A stretch of DNA of 64,000 nt from the NCBI GenBank assembly GCA_965249185.1, contig CBDFLS010000002.1, positions 1,178,001 to 1,242,000 of the forward strand, given 5' to 3'. The notes beneath the pieces were generated by a model. The model saw only the letters and a program-made list of their open reading frames with translations. It was not told where the DNA came from and searched no databases. Origin of the DNA: CBDFLS01 sp965249185. Lineage in GTDB: Bacteria; Chloroflexota; Dehalococcoidia; Lucifugimonadales; Australimonadaceae. Below are positions 36,485-45,447 of this stretch, in pieces; the first letter of the stretch is position 1, and the number at the start of each line of letters is the position of its first letter. A program made the position numbers and the translations under genes.

Positions 36485-37423
36485 CTAAGGCTTGCGCGCC
36501 ATGGCGCGCCTCGACGCCTCGGCTATCTTCGCGGGCGTCAAGCCGTAACGCTCCAGCAGCTCCTGGGCCTTGCCCGACTCGGCGTAGCCGGCGACCGCCA
36601 CGGCTTCGACAGGCACGGGCGCACGGGCGCCAAGCACCTGAGAGACGATGCTGTTCAGTCCGCCGCGCAGATAGTGCTCCTCGGCGGTGACCACGGCGCC
36701 GGTCTCCTGGGCCGCCCGCACCAGGGCCTCCTCGTCCACGGGCGCCATGGTGGCCATGTTCAGCACCCGGGCGCTGACGCCCTCCTTGGCCAGCATATCC
36801 GCCGCCGTCAGGGCCTGGGCCACCATGATGCCGCAGGCCACGATGGTCACATCGGAGCCGTCGCGCAACACCTCGGCTTCGCCTATTTTGAAAGCCATTC
36901 CGTCGTCGTGGACCACGGGCGTCGCGGGCCGGGAGAGGCGTATGTAGCAGGGGCCCTCCATCGCGGCGGCGGCCCGCACCGCGGCCACCGTCTCCGGGGC
37001 GTCGGCGGGCACCAGCACCGTGAAGCCCGGCAGCGCGCACATCAACGCCAGGTCTTCGATGGCCTGGGCCGACATGCCGTCCTCGCCGGTGACGAGCCCT
37101 GCATGGGTCACCACCACCTTCACGTTGAGATGCGGGTGGGCGATGCTCAGACGGAGCTGGTCGTAGGCGCGGCCGCTCCCGAAGACGGCGAAGGTGGTGG
37201 CGAAGGGCACTTTCCCGGCTGCGGCGAAGCCCGCCGCCATGCTCATCATGTTCTGCTCGGCGGCGCCCAGGTCGAAGAAGCGGTCGGGAAACTCCTGGCC
37301 GAAGGCCCAGGCGCCGGTGGACTTGTTCAGGTCGGCCCCGAGCACCACGATGCGGGGGTCCTCCCGCCCGAGCTCCACGAGCGTCTTGCCGAAGGCCTCC
37401 CGGGTTGCGGCGGTGGTCGCCAT
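36485..37423 (-). CDS. transketolase, C-terminal subunit
   Basis: The 312-residue product is the pyrimidine-binding plus C-terminal half of a split transketolase of the pentose phosphate pathway. The catalytic Glu that activates thiamine diphosphate is in DLGAAEQNMMSMAAGFA. Other features are TFAVFGSGRAYDQLR, THAGLVTGEDGMSAQAIEDLA and YIRLSRPATP. It begins 3 bp after the N-terminal subunit gene, so both halves are made together and presumably form a heterotetramer. Splitting is common in archaea and many bacteria. A DXS-like reaction is less likely because the N-terminal half matches transketolase. Confidence 0.93.
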   Translation of the reverse strand: MATTAATREAFGKTLVELGREDPRIVVLGADLNKSTGAWAFGQEFPDRFFDLGAAEQNMMSMAAGFAAAGKVPFATTFAVFGSGRAYDQLRLSIAHPHLNVKVVVTHAGLVTGEDGMSAQAIEDLALMCALPGFTVLVPADAPETVAAVRAAAAMEGPCYIRLSRPATPVVHDDGMAFKIGEAEVLRDGSDVTIVACGIMVAQALTAADMLAKEGVSARVLNMATMAPVDEEALVRAAQETGAVVTAEEHYLRGGLNSIVSQVLGARAPVPVEAVAVAGYAESGKAQELLERYGLTPAKIAEASRRAMARKP

Positions 37424-37426
37424 GGT

Positions 37427-38338
37427 CTACCCGCCCACGGCGGCGAGCTGGGCGTCGATCTCTGTCAGCGCCCGCTCCAACTCCTCGGGGCTGGCGGCCT
37501 TGCCATGAAAGGCGGGGTTGTTCTCCATGAAGCTCACGCCCTTGCCTTTGACGGTGTGCGCGATGATGCAGGCGGGCCGGCCGCGGACCCGGTCCGCCGC
37601 CTCCAGGGCCTCCAAGAGCAGGGGCAGGTCGTGGCCGTCGCACTCCTGGACGTGCCATCCGAAGGCGCGCCACTTATCCGCCAGCGGCTCCAGCTCCATG
37701 GCCTCGGAGGTGAAACGGTCGTTCTGTATCCGGTTGCGGTCAACGATGGCGGTCAGGTTATCCACGTGGTAGTGGGCGGCGGACATGGCCGCCTCCCAGA
37801 TCTGCCCCTCGTCGCACTCGCCGTCGCCCAGCATGGCGAAGACCCGCGAGCTTCGTCCGTCCAGCCGGCACGCCAACGCCTGGCCGATGGCGAAGGAGAA
37901 GCCCTGGCCCAGGGACCCGCCGCTGAACTCAACGCCGGGGGTCATGATGTGGACGTGGCCCTGGAGACGGCTGTTGATGCGCCGGAAGGTCACCAGCTCC
38001 TCGGGCGGGAAATAGCCGCAGTCGGCCAGCACAGCGTAGAGCACCGGCGCGGCGTGGCCCTTGCTGATCACGAAGCGGTCGCGGTCCGGCCACTGGGGGT
38101 CCTTGGGATTGTGCCGCATGACCCGGTAGTACATGGCCACCAGCGCCTCCACGGCCGAGAGGGAGCCGCCCGGATGGCCGCTGTCGGCGGCGGTGGTCAT
38201 GACCACGATGCTCCGACGGATGGTGGCGGCAATGCGCGCCAGCTCCGCCGGGGAGGGAGGCTCGGCGGACGCGCCGTTATCACCGGCCCGGGCCGCGGAC
38301 CAAGGGCTCAGGGAGAGCAGATCGCGAAGGTCGGTCAC
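37427..38338 (-). CDS. transketolase, N-terminal subunit
   Basis: The 303-residue pyrophosphate-binding half of split transketolase. Substrate-channel His is in DSGHPGGSLSAVE, and the thiamine diphosphate motif is GDGECDEGQIWEAAMSA with Asn in VDRNRIQND completing the Mg site. FVISKGHAAPVLYA and GSLGQGFSFAIGQALA are typical. The start is GTG 38338, with AAGGAG five bases upstream, and a consensus-like promoter lies just beyond. Confidence 0.93.
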   Translation of the reverse strand: MTDLRDLLSLSPWSAARAGDNGASAEPPSPAELARIAATIRRSIVVMTTAADSGHPGGSLSAVEALVAMYYRVMRHNPKDPQWPDRDRFVISKGHAAPVLYAVLADCGYFPPEELVTFRRINSRLQGHVHIMTPGVEFSGGSLGQGFSFAIGQALACRLDGRSSRVFAMLGDGECDEGQIWEAAMSAAHYHVDNLTAIVDRNRIQNDRFTSEAMELEPLADKWRAFGWHVQECDGHDLPLLLEALEAADRVRGRPACIIAHTVKGKGVSFMENNPAFHGKAASPEELERALTEIDAQLAAVGG

Positions 38339-38361
38339 GGGGGCTCCTTAGATGGAGCCGT

Positions 38362-38391
38362 ATTATACGATTGGAGCCGAGCCGAGGGCAA
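38362..38391 (-). promoter_or_regulatory. promoter of the split transketolase operon
   Basis: On the minus strand, TTGCCC (38391-38386), an 18-bp spacer and a perfect TATAAT (38367-38362). The predicted start is near 38355, leaving a very short leader that contains AAGGAG. Confidence 0.6.
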
Positions 38392-38466
38392 CGGCGCGGA
38401 CGGGGTCCCGCCCAGAGATGTCGTGGCCCGGCCCTGCGCCATAAGTTCCGAGAGAACAGGGCCGCC

Positions 38467-38495
38467 TTGACACGGGTGCGGCCCTTTGAAACGAT
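38467..38495 (+). promoter_or_regulatory. promoter-like sequence at the amidohydrolase start
   Basis: TTGACA (38467-38472), a 17-bp spacer and AACGAT (38490-38495). The -10 is weak. The predicted start falls at or just after the GTG at 38499, so initiation would be leaderless or use the next GTG at 38505. Confidence 0.4.
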
Positions 38496-38498
38496 GGC

Positions 38499-39353
38499 GT
38501 GACCGTGGTCACAGATTTCCACACCCACCTTCTACCCCTATCGTTTCAACGCGACCGGACCGCTCTGCTTGAGCGGGATGCCACCTTCGCCGCGCTCTTC
38601 GGCGGACGGCGCCAGGCCATGGCCACGGCGGAGGAGCTGGTGGAGGCGATGGACGCCGACGGCGTCGACGTCTCGGTGGCCGTGGGCTACGGCTGGTGCG
38701 ACCAGGGCATGGCCCGCGAGTCCAACGACTATCTGCTGGACGCGGCGCGGCGCTACCCAGGCCGCATCCTGGCCTTCTGCAGCGTCCACCCCGGCTGGGG
38801 TGACTCGGCGCTGGAGGAGATCGAGCGGTGCGTGGCCCAGGGCGCCCGGGGGATCGGCGAGCTCCACCCCACCAGTCAGGGCCTGGACCTGGCCTCGTCT
38901 CCCACGCTGGACCCGCTCATGGAGCTGGCCCGGCGGCGGCGGCTCCCGGTGCTGGTCCACGGCTCGGAGCCGGTGGGCCACGTCTACGCCGGCAAGGGGA
39001 CCACCACGCCGGCGGAGCTCATGGCCTTCATCGGCCGCTACCCGGAGAACGTCATCGTGGCCGCCCATTGGGGAGGCGGACTGCCCTTCTACGGGCTCAT
39101 GCCGGAGGTGCGCGCCGCCCTGGCCAACGCTTACTTCGATACCGCCACGTCGCCGTTCCTCTACCGGGCCGAGGTGTTCCAGGTGACTGCGCAAGCCGTG
39201 GGCGCCGAGCGGGTGCTCTTCGGCTCCGACTACCCGCTGCTGAGGCCGGGCCGGGTGCTGAAAGAGGCCCGCGCCACGCTGGGCGGCACTCCCGCCACGC
39301 TGAATGCGGTGCTCCACGGCAACGCGGCGCGGCTGCTTCGGCTGGGGGAGTGA
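38499..39353 (+). CDS. amidohydrolase-family (amidohydro-rel) protein
   Basis: A 284-residue TIM-barrel metal hydrolase or decarboxylase of the Amidohydro_2 type. The first metal motif is DFHTHLLPL near residue 6. Further ligands are likely His in VLVHGSEPVGH near residue 158, His in IVAAHWGGGLPFYG near residue 190, and Asp in VLFGSDYPLLRP near residue 245. This set resembles the ACMSD/2-pyrone dicarboxylate hydrolase group. Substrate is unknown. No ribosome-binding site is evident before the start, in line with a leaderless message. It is followed by the mug gene after 1 bp. Confidence 0.85.
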   Translation: MTVVTDFHTHLLPLSFQRDRTALLERDATFAALFGGRRQAMATAEELVEAMDADGVDVSVAVGYGWCDQGMARESNDYLLDAARRYPGRILAFCSVHPGWGDSALEEIERCVAQGARGIGELHPTSQGLDLASSPTLDPLMELARRRRLPVLVHGSEPVGHVYAGKGTTTPAELMAFIGRYPENVIVAAHWGGGLPFYGLMPEVRAALANAYFDTATSPFLYRAEVFQVTAQAVGAERVLFGSDYPLLRPGRVLKEARATLGGTPATLNAVLHGNAARLLRLGE

Positions 39354-39354
39354 C

Positions 39355-39900
39355 GTGCGCACGCTCCCCGACTATCTTCGCCCGGGCCTGGAGATCGTGT
39401 TCGTGGGCATCAACCCCGGCGCCTACTCGGCCCGGGTGGGCCACTACTTCGGCAGGCCCCAGAACCGGTTCTGGCCGGCGTTGAACCGGTCGGGGCTGGT
39501 GGACGCAGGCCGGGAGCTGGGCCCCGGGGACGACGCGCGGATGAACGAGTACGGCATCGGCTTCACGGACGTGGTGAAGCGGGTCAGCAACAGCGCCTCC
39601 GATCTCAGAGCAGACGACTACCGCCGCTGGGCGCCGGTGCTCCGAGACAAGCTGCTGCGCTATCAGCCCCTGATCGCGTGCTTCCACGGGGTCACCGGCT
39701 ACCGCAACTATCTCCTGCACGCCGAGGGGATAAAGCAGGTCCCCCAGCTCGGTGTCCAGGAGCGCACCATCGGCGCGAGCCGGGTGTTCGTGGCGCCCAG
39801 CCCCAGCCCGGCCAACGCCGTCTTCTCCCTGGACGACCTGACGGAGTGGTGCCGGCGGTTGGGCGCCTACCGGGACCTGCTCAAAGGGAGCGCGGAGTGA
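39355..39900 (+). CDS. mug: mismatch-specific (G:U/T) DNA glycosylase
   Basis: A 181-residue uracil-DNA glycosylase superfamily member of the MUG/TDG group, which excises U or T opposite G. The active-site motif GINPGAYSARVGHYFGRPQN is present, where Asn18 in GINPG is the characteristic catalytic-water residue. FWPALNRSGL and the C-terminal loop APSPSPANA follow the family pattern. It starts at GTG 39355, one base after the amidohydrolase stop, and its stop overlaps the thpR start by four bases (GTGA). Confidence 0.88.
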   Translation: MRTLPDYLRPGLEIVFVGINPGAYSARVGHYFGRPQNRFWPALNRSGLVDAGRELGPGDDARMNEYGIGFTDVVKRVSNSASDLRADDYRRWAPVLRDKLLRYQPLIACFHGVTGYRNYLLHAEGIKQVPQLGVQERTIGASRVFVAPSPSPANAVFSLDDLTEWCRRLGAYRDLLKGSAE

Positions 39901-40508
39901 GCCAGGAGCGCCCGCTCCGCCTGTTCGTGGCCATCGAGCTGCCGCCGCCGGTCCGGTCCGCGCTGGAGAGGACGATCTCGGCGCTCAAGGAGAGCGGCCT
40001 GGGCCCGCTTCGCTGGGTGGCCCCGGAGAGGGTCCACCTGACCCTGAAGTTCCTGGGTGACGTTGCGCCCGAATGGGTCCCGGAGCTGGGCGACGCGGTG
40101 ACTGAAGCCGCCCAGGGCCATTCGCCCTTCGCGCTCCGTTTGGCGCGGGGCGGAATGTTCCCCAACCGCCGGGCACCTCGAGTGATCTGGCTGGGCCTGG
40201 AGGGAGAGGCGGAGGCCCTGGCGTCGCTGCGGCGGGACGTGGAGCGGGCGCTGGTCCAATTGGGTTTCCGCGCCGAAGAGTGGCCCTTTCGCCCCCATCT
40301 GACGCTGGCACGGGTCACGGGCCGTATGCCCGAGGACCAGGCCGCCCGCCTCTGTGCGCTTCTGGAAGCGACGGACGGTAGCTGCGAGCCCTTCCAAGTG
40401 GAGGGGGTCAGCCTGATGCAGAGCACGCTGCGCCCGTCCGGCGCGGAGTACCGCCGGCTGGCGGCTGTCCCGTTGCAGTCTCGCTTGTCGGTCGAGAATG
40501 GCCAGTGA
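39897..40508 (+). CDS. thpR: RNA 2',3'-cyclic phosphodiesterase (2'-5' RNA ligase family)
   Basis: A 203-residue 2H phosphoesterase that opens 2',3'-cyclic phosphates. The two catalytic HxTL motifs are HLTLKFLGDV near residue 49 and HLTLARVTG near residue 139. The N-terminal RLFVAIELP is typical. The start GTG 39897 overlaps the mug stop, so translation is coupled. In vivo RNA substrates of this family are poorly known. Confidence 0.92.
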   Translation: MSQERPLRLFVAIELPPPVRSALERTISALKESGLGPLRWVAPERVHLTLKFLGDVAPEWVPELGDAVTEAAQGHSPFALRLARGGMFPNRRAPRVIWLGLEGEAEALASLRRDVERALVQLGFRAEEWPFRPHLTLARVTGRMPEDQAARLCALLEATDGSCEPFQVEGVSLMQSTLRPSGAEYRRLAAVPLQSRLSVENGQ

Positions 40509-40514
40509 TATACT
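40485..40514 (+). promoter_or_regulatory. promoter of the zinc-ribbon gene
   Basis: TTGTCG (40485-40490), an 18-bp spacer and TATACT (40509-40514) preceded by TGA as an extended -10. It lies across the end of thpR, giving a leader of about 30 bases. Confidence 0.55.
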
Positions 40515-40550
40515 GCGGCGCGGCTTAAACCGGCTGTGGAGGAGGCTTTC

Positions 40551-40760
40551 GTGGAGAATTCGATGCCCAAGTGCCAGAAGTGTGGAGAGGGCGACCTGGT
40601 CCCCCTATCGGATTTCGGAAGTCAGGGAGCGCCTATCCACTACAAGGCATGGGTCTGCACTAACCCCGAGTGCGGCTTCAACATCAAGATCCGCAACGGA
40701 GACGTCTACATCAACGAGCCGATCACCAGCGGCGCCATGCACGCACCCCGAGTCCGGTAG
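40551..40760 (+). CDS. small zinc-ribbon protein, 69 residues
   Basis: Starts at GTG 40551 with GGAGG five bases upstream. Two cysteine pairs, CQKC near residue 7 and CTNPEC near residue 36, form a four-Cys zinc ribbon of rubredoxin-like spacing. The rest is short beta strands (HYKAWVCTN, NIKIRNGDVYIN). Such small ribbons often bind nucleic acid or act as accessory subunits. No partner is suggested by the neighbours. Confidence 0.8.
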   Translation: MENSMPKCQKCGEGDLVPLSDFGSQGAPIHYKAWVCTNPECGFNIKIRNGDVYINEPITSGAMHAPRVR

Positions 40761-40946
40761 CACCCCGGCGGGGCTCGCCTCGGTCCGGTCCGACCGGGCC
40801 CTGTGCCTCCGGCACGGGCGGACGCTGCCTGCGGCGCTACCGCCGGTCGGCGCGTCCAAGCCAAGGCCGGAGCGCGGCGGTCCGGCGAATGGTCCGACGC
40901 TTACCGGCCCAGGACCCGGTGCGTGGCGGTGGGGATGGGAGGCACG

Positions 40947-41849
40947 ATGAAGAGGAGCCGGTGGCTAAGTTTAGGCCTCCTGGGTATTGGCCTGCTGCTG
41001 CTGGGCCTGAGCGGCGCCTACTACGGCTACACCTTCTTCGCCACCCGGAACCTCGACCGGCTCGTCTACCACGCAGATGCTGCGAACGAGCCCGCCGACA
41101 CGCTCACGCTGAGCGACTTGCAGGCGCTGGGCCGCGATGCCGGCGAGGCGGCGCCCAAGGCATCTCCAACGCCCGTGCGGGATATCGAAGCTCCGGAGAC
41201 GCCCACCGCGACTGCGCCGTCGCCGGGAGAGCCGCCACCCGGCGAGCAGACCCTCTACCCCGGGGCGCTCATCCCGGCGCGCCAGTGGGCAGACCCTCGG
41301 GGCACGGTGGAGCTGGGCCAACTCAGCCTGCTGGCGGGGTTCGTTCCCGTGGCGTCCGGCCAGGCCGCTTTAGCCAGCGCCGCGCCCCGCGCCGGGCGGC
41401 TGTATATCCCCGCCGTGAACATCGACGCCACGGTGGAGGAGCTGGGCATCCTCGACCTCGAGGACAGCCGCCGGTACGCCACGCCCAAGTTCACCGTGGG
41501 GCATATTCCGGTCACTCCAAACCCGGGCGAGCACGGCAACGGCTGGTACTTCGGGCACCTGGAGAGCCCCATCCAGAACGAGGGGAACGTCTTCTCCCGG
41601 CTGCCAAAAATCCCTGGCCTGCTGCAAGCGGGGGAGGACGTGTACGTCGTCCTGGAGACGGCGGAGCGCCAGTACCTCTACCAGGTCACCGATACCGAGG
41701 TGGTCCACCAGGACGACCTCTCGCTCTACGAGGCCGGCGGCGCGCAGGTGACGCTGGTCACGTGCGTCCCACGGCTGAAGTACGACCACCGCCTGCTGGT
41801 GACGGCCAAGCTCGTGGGCACCTCGGGCGTGGCCCAAGCGGAGGGCTGA
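40947..41849 (+). CDS. sortase family transpeptidase
   Basis: A 300-residue membrane-anchored sortase. One N-terminal helix (about 7-27) is followed by a Pro/Thr-rich linker and a C-terminal sortase domain from about residue 150 (RLYIPAVNIDATVEELG). Catalytic residues are His204 in GWYFGHLES, Cys273 in TLVTCVP and Arg at 276 or 282 in PRLKYDHR. The TLVTC form fits class D/E-like sortases. GGGAGG precedes ATG 40947. I see no LPXTG-type sorting signal in the window, and the nearby lipoproteins lack one. Confidence 0.88.
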   Translation: MKRSRWLSLGLLGIGLLLLGLSGAYYGYTFFATRNLDRLVYHADAANEPADTLTLSDLQALGRDAGEAAPKASPTPVRDIEAPETPTATAPSPGEPPPGEQTLYPGALIPARQWADPRGTVELGQLSLLAGFVPVASGQAALASAAPRAGRLYIPAVNIDATVEELGILDLEDSRRYATPKFTVGHIPVTPNPGEHGNGWYFGHLESPIQNEGNVFSRLPKIPGLLQAGEDVYVVLETAERQYLYQVTDTEVVHQDDLSLYEAGGAQVTLVTCVPRLKYDHRLLVTAKLVGTSGVAQAEG

Positions 41850-41881
41850 GCGCGCTCCCGAGGCGAACGCGGCTACTTTCT

Positions 41882-42066
41882 TGATCTACTGGGGGCCTGC
41901 CCTGACGTGCAGTGCCCCCATATCCCCTGATCTGCTGGGGGCCTGCACTAACGTGCAATGCCCCCATGTCCCCTGATCTGCTGGGGGCCTGCCCTGACGT
42001 ACAGTGCCCCCATATCCCCTTGATCTACTGGGGGCCTGCACTAACGTGCAATGCCCCCATGTCCCC
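41882..42066. repeat. four 46-bp palindromic repeats in ABAB order
   Basis: Units are 41882-41927, 41928-41973, 41974-42020 (one extra T) and 42021-42066. Each contains an inverted repeat TGGGGGC...GCCCCCA with an inner stem. Units 1 and 3 carry CTGC...GCAG, and units 2 and 4 carry TGCAC...GTGCA. The A and B forms therefore alternate, indicating duplication of a 92-bp AB pair. The block lies between the sortase stop and the trp promoter. It has no spacers of CRISPR kind and no convincing coding frame. Confidence 0.92.
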
Positions 42067-42074
42067 GCCGGCCA

Positions 42075-42104
42075 TTGACACGGCAGCTTCACCATGCCTA
42101 TAGT
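42075..42104 (+). promoter_or_regulatory. promoter of the trp operon
   Basis: TTGACA (42075-42080), an 18-bp spacer and TATAGT (42099-42104) directly downstream of the repeat block. The start near 42111 coincides with the beginning of the T-box leader. Confidence 0.75.
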
Positions 42105-42110
42105 CAACCC

Positions 42111-42393
42111 ATAGGCTGTGAAGGGGAGTAGTACGCCTCCAAGCGAGGCCCCAGAGAGCCGGGATGGTGGAAACCGGCGCTGGCGCGGAGGCGGAATGGA
42201 CTCCGGAGCCGCGGCCCAAGCAGGTCGCAACAAGCCCTGCCAGGCGCCGCCGGGAGCGTCCCGTTATAGACGTGCGGCGAGGGTGGTGAAGCCCTGATCT
42301 CCATTCCGCCGGCAGAGATTCCCCCCGATCAGACCGGAGGGAAAGAAGGGTGGCACCGTGGTCAGCCCCGCCCCTTTGACGGCGGGGCTTTTT
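42111..42393 (+). promoter_or_regulatory. tryptophan-specific T-box leader
   Basis: A leader of about 280 bases with T-box features. Stem I elements include GGGGAGTAGTACGCC and AGAGAGCCGGGATGG. A specifier TGG at 42197-42199 sits in GGAATGGACTCC. The conserved T-box AAGGGTGGCACCGTG at 42346-42360 is followed at once by an intrinsic terminator. Uncharged tRNA-Trp would pair with the specifier and the TGGCA bulge, stabilising the antiterminator and allowing trp transcription. Specificity is read from the UGG codon; the structure was not folded computationally. Confidence 0.9.
42364..42393 (+). terminator. T-box intrinsic terminator
   Basis: A 9-bp stem AGCCCCGCC (42364-42372) / GGCGGGGCT (42381-42389) with an 8-base loop and a T run at 42389-42393. 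It is the regulated terminator of the trp T-box. Confidence 0.9.
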
Positions 42394-42439
42394 GTGTTCG
42401 GAAACCGTGCGCCTCGGTTGAAGTAACCGCGAGAGGGCA

Positions 42440-43885
<1,446 letters not shown>

Positions 43886-43890
43886 GAGTG

Positions 43891-44104
43891 AACAAGCGCG
43901 TCATTCTGAGCGCAGCGAAGAATCTACGTGCGACCCTTCGTCCGCCTCTGGCGGCCTCAAGGGTGACAATGGGGAAGCCATGATCCTGCTCATCGACAAC
44001 AAGCCCGTCATTCTGAGCGCAGCGAAGAATCTGCGTGTGACCCTTCGTCCGCCTCTGGCGGTCTCAAGGGTGACAATGGGAAAGCCATGATCCTGCTCAT
44101 CGAC
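43891..44104 (+). repeat. 107-bp tandem duplication containing the trpG start
   Basis: Two units, 43891-43997 and 43998-44104, are nearly identical. Each begins AACAAG, contains the dispersed motif CATTCTGAGCGCAGCGAAG and ends with the first codons of trpG (ATGATCCTGCTCATCGAC). The first copy of the start (43980) runs into the second repeat and is a decoy; the second (44087) opens the real gene. Confidence 0.93.
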
Positions 44105-44650
44105 AACTACGATAGCTTCACCTACAACCTGTTCCAGTTCCTCAGCGAGCTGGGCGCCGCCGTCCACGTCGTGCGCAACGACGCCGTTACCCTCGAGCAG
44201 ATCGAGGCCATGGCGCCCGAGCGGATCGTGATCTCGCCGGGGCCGTGCACCCCCGCCGAGGCCGGCATCTCCACCGACGTGGTCCGCCGCTTCGGCCCCA
44301 AGCTGCCGCTGCTGGGCGTCTGCCTGGGCCACCAGTGCATCGGCGTGGCCTACGGCGCCACCGTGGCTGGCGCGGGCGAGATAGTCCATGGCAAGACCAG
44401 CGGCATCCACCACGATGGCCGGGGCGTGTTCGCCGGCCTGCCCAACCCCCTGGAGGGGATACGCTACCACTCGCTGGCCATCTCGCCGGAGACGGTGCCG
44501 GCGGAGCTGGAGGTGACCGCCCGCACGGAGCGAGGGGTTATCATGGGGGTGCGCCACCGGCAACACCCGGTGGAGGGCGTGCAGTTCCACCCCGAGTCGA
44601 TCATGACCCAGACCGGGAAGGAATTGCTGCGGAACTTTCTGGAGCGCTAA
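44087..44650 (+). CDS. trpG: anthranilate synthase component II (glutamine amidotransferase)
   Basis: TrpG hydrolyses glutamine and channels ammonia to TrpE. The 187-residue class I amidotransferase has LLIDNYDSFTYNL, ISPGPCTP, the nucleophile Cys in GVCLGHQCIG (about residue 77) and His-Glu in VQFHPESIMT. It might also serve PabB for folate, as in Bacillus, because no separate pab gene is visible. It is separated from trpE by the 107-bp tandem repeats, which must affect its ribosome-binding region (AATGGGAAAGCC before ATG). Confidence 0.96.
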   Translation: MILLIDNYDSFTYNLFQFLSELGAAVHVVRNDAVTLEQIEAMAPERIVISPGPCTPAEAGISTDVVRRFGPKLPLLGVCLGHQCIGVAYGATVAGAGEIVHGKTSGIHHDGRGVFAGLPNPLEGIRYHSLAISPETVPAELEVTARTERGVIMGVRHRQHPVEGVQFHPESIMTQTGKELLRNFLER

Positions 44651-44662
44651 ACAGAGAGGCAA

Positions 44663-45427
44663 ATGGAGCCGGAGAGCTACCCAACCAAGCTGAAGCGTGA
44701 CCTCAGAGCCTCCTCTCCCCAGCCGCTGTTCAGGGCGCTGGCCGACCTGCTGGAGGAGAGCGGCTTTCAGGTGCGTCCCAAGCGGACGCCCGAGCTGGAG
44801 GCGGGGGCGCTGCCCGGCACCGCCACCTTCAGAGGGCGGCTGCTGGGCGTGCTCGACTTCACCGAGGGGAGCGGCAGCCGCGGCCGTGGTCTGCGCCTAG
44901 CGGGCGCCGGCGTCGCGGTCGTCGCCGTGATGGCCGGCCTGCTGGTGGGGGCGCCGGCCCTGGACATCGTCTTCCCTATCCTCGGCATGGTCGCGGGCGC
45001 CGTTCTTCTGGCCACGGGGCTCGGCCGGCTGCGAGAGACCAGCCAGCGGCTCCGGCGGCTGGTGGACATCCACCTGGAGGGCGAGAGCTACCAGGCGGGG
45101 GCGACCCGTGGCAGCCCGGCCGGCGGCGAGCCCTCGGGGCTCGACCTGCGGGTCGAGCGGAGCGGCGTCGTCAGCGACGTGCGCATCACGGTATACGCCG
45201 GCGTCGGACACCCCGAGGGCGACGAGGGGGTCAGCCGCTGGCTGCCGAGGCGGGATGAGGCGGTCCTCAGCCTGGTCTCGGAGGTAGCGGGCCAGCCCGC
45301 GCGAAATACCGCACCGAGTGAGGGGAAGGCGCTGGAAGCGGGGAAGAGCGGCCTGCCCGCGCGGCGGCTGGACCACCAGCTCGACGTCATCGCCGACCGG
45401 TTCACGCTGGCGGAGCGGGACGAGTAG
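44663..45427 (+). CDS. hypothetical membrane protein in the trp operon
   Basis: A 254-residue protein of no family known to me. The N-terminus (1-70) is soluble with ALADLLEESGFQVRP. Two membrane helices occupy about 75-120 (AGAGVAVVAVMAGLLVGA and PILGMVAGAVLLATGLG). The C-terminal 130 residues are charged and hydrophilic. GAGAGGCAA precedes ATG 44663, 12 bp after trpG. Its operon position suggests coexpression with Trp enzymes but gives no function. Confidence 0.75.
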   Translation: MEPESYPTKLKRDLRASSPQPLFRALADLLEESGFQVRPKRTPELEAGALPGTATFRGRLLGVLDFTEGSGSRGRGLRLAGAGVAVVAVMAGLLVGAPALDIVFPILGMVAGAVLLATGLGRLRETSQRLRRLVDIHLEGESYQAGATRGSPAGGEPSGLDLRVERSGVVSDVRITVYAGVGHPEGDEGVSRWLPRRDEAVLSLVSEVAGQPARNTAPSEGKALEAGKSGLPARRLDHQLDVIADRFTLAERDE

Positions 45428-45447
45428 CCCCGGCCAAGGAGCCCACC

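Noticed and set aside
36467..38470. 667-codon plus-strand frame
   Set aside because: Antisense to both transketolase subunit genes, with shadow composition.
41882..42066. CRISPR array
   Set aside because: Units are contiguous, have no unique spacers and alternate between two forms; no cas gene is nearby.
41886..42233. Short open frames through the palindromic repeats
   Set aside because: They are present on both strands only because the repeats lack stops; no ribosome-binding sites and no conserved product.
43980..44086. First ATG of trpG at 43980 as the true start
   Set aside because: The frame from this ATG reads into the second repeat copy, not into TrpG; the intact gene begins at 44087.
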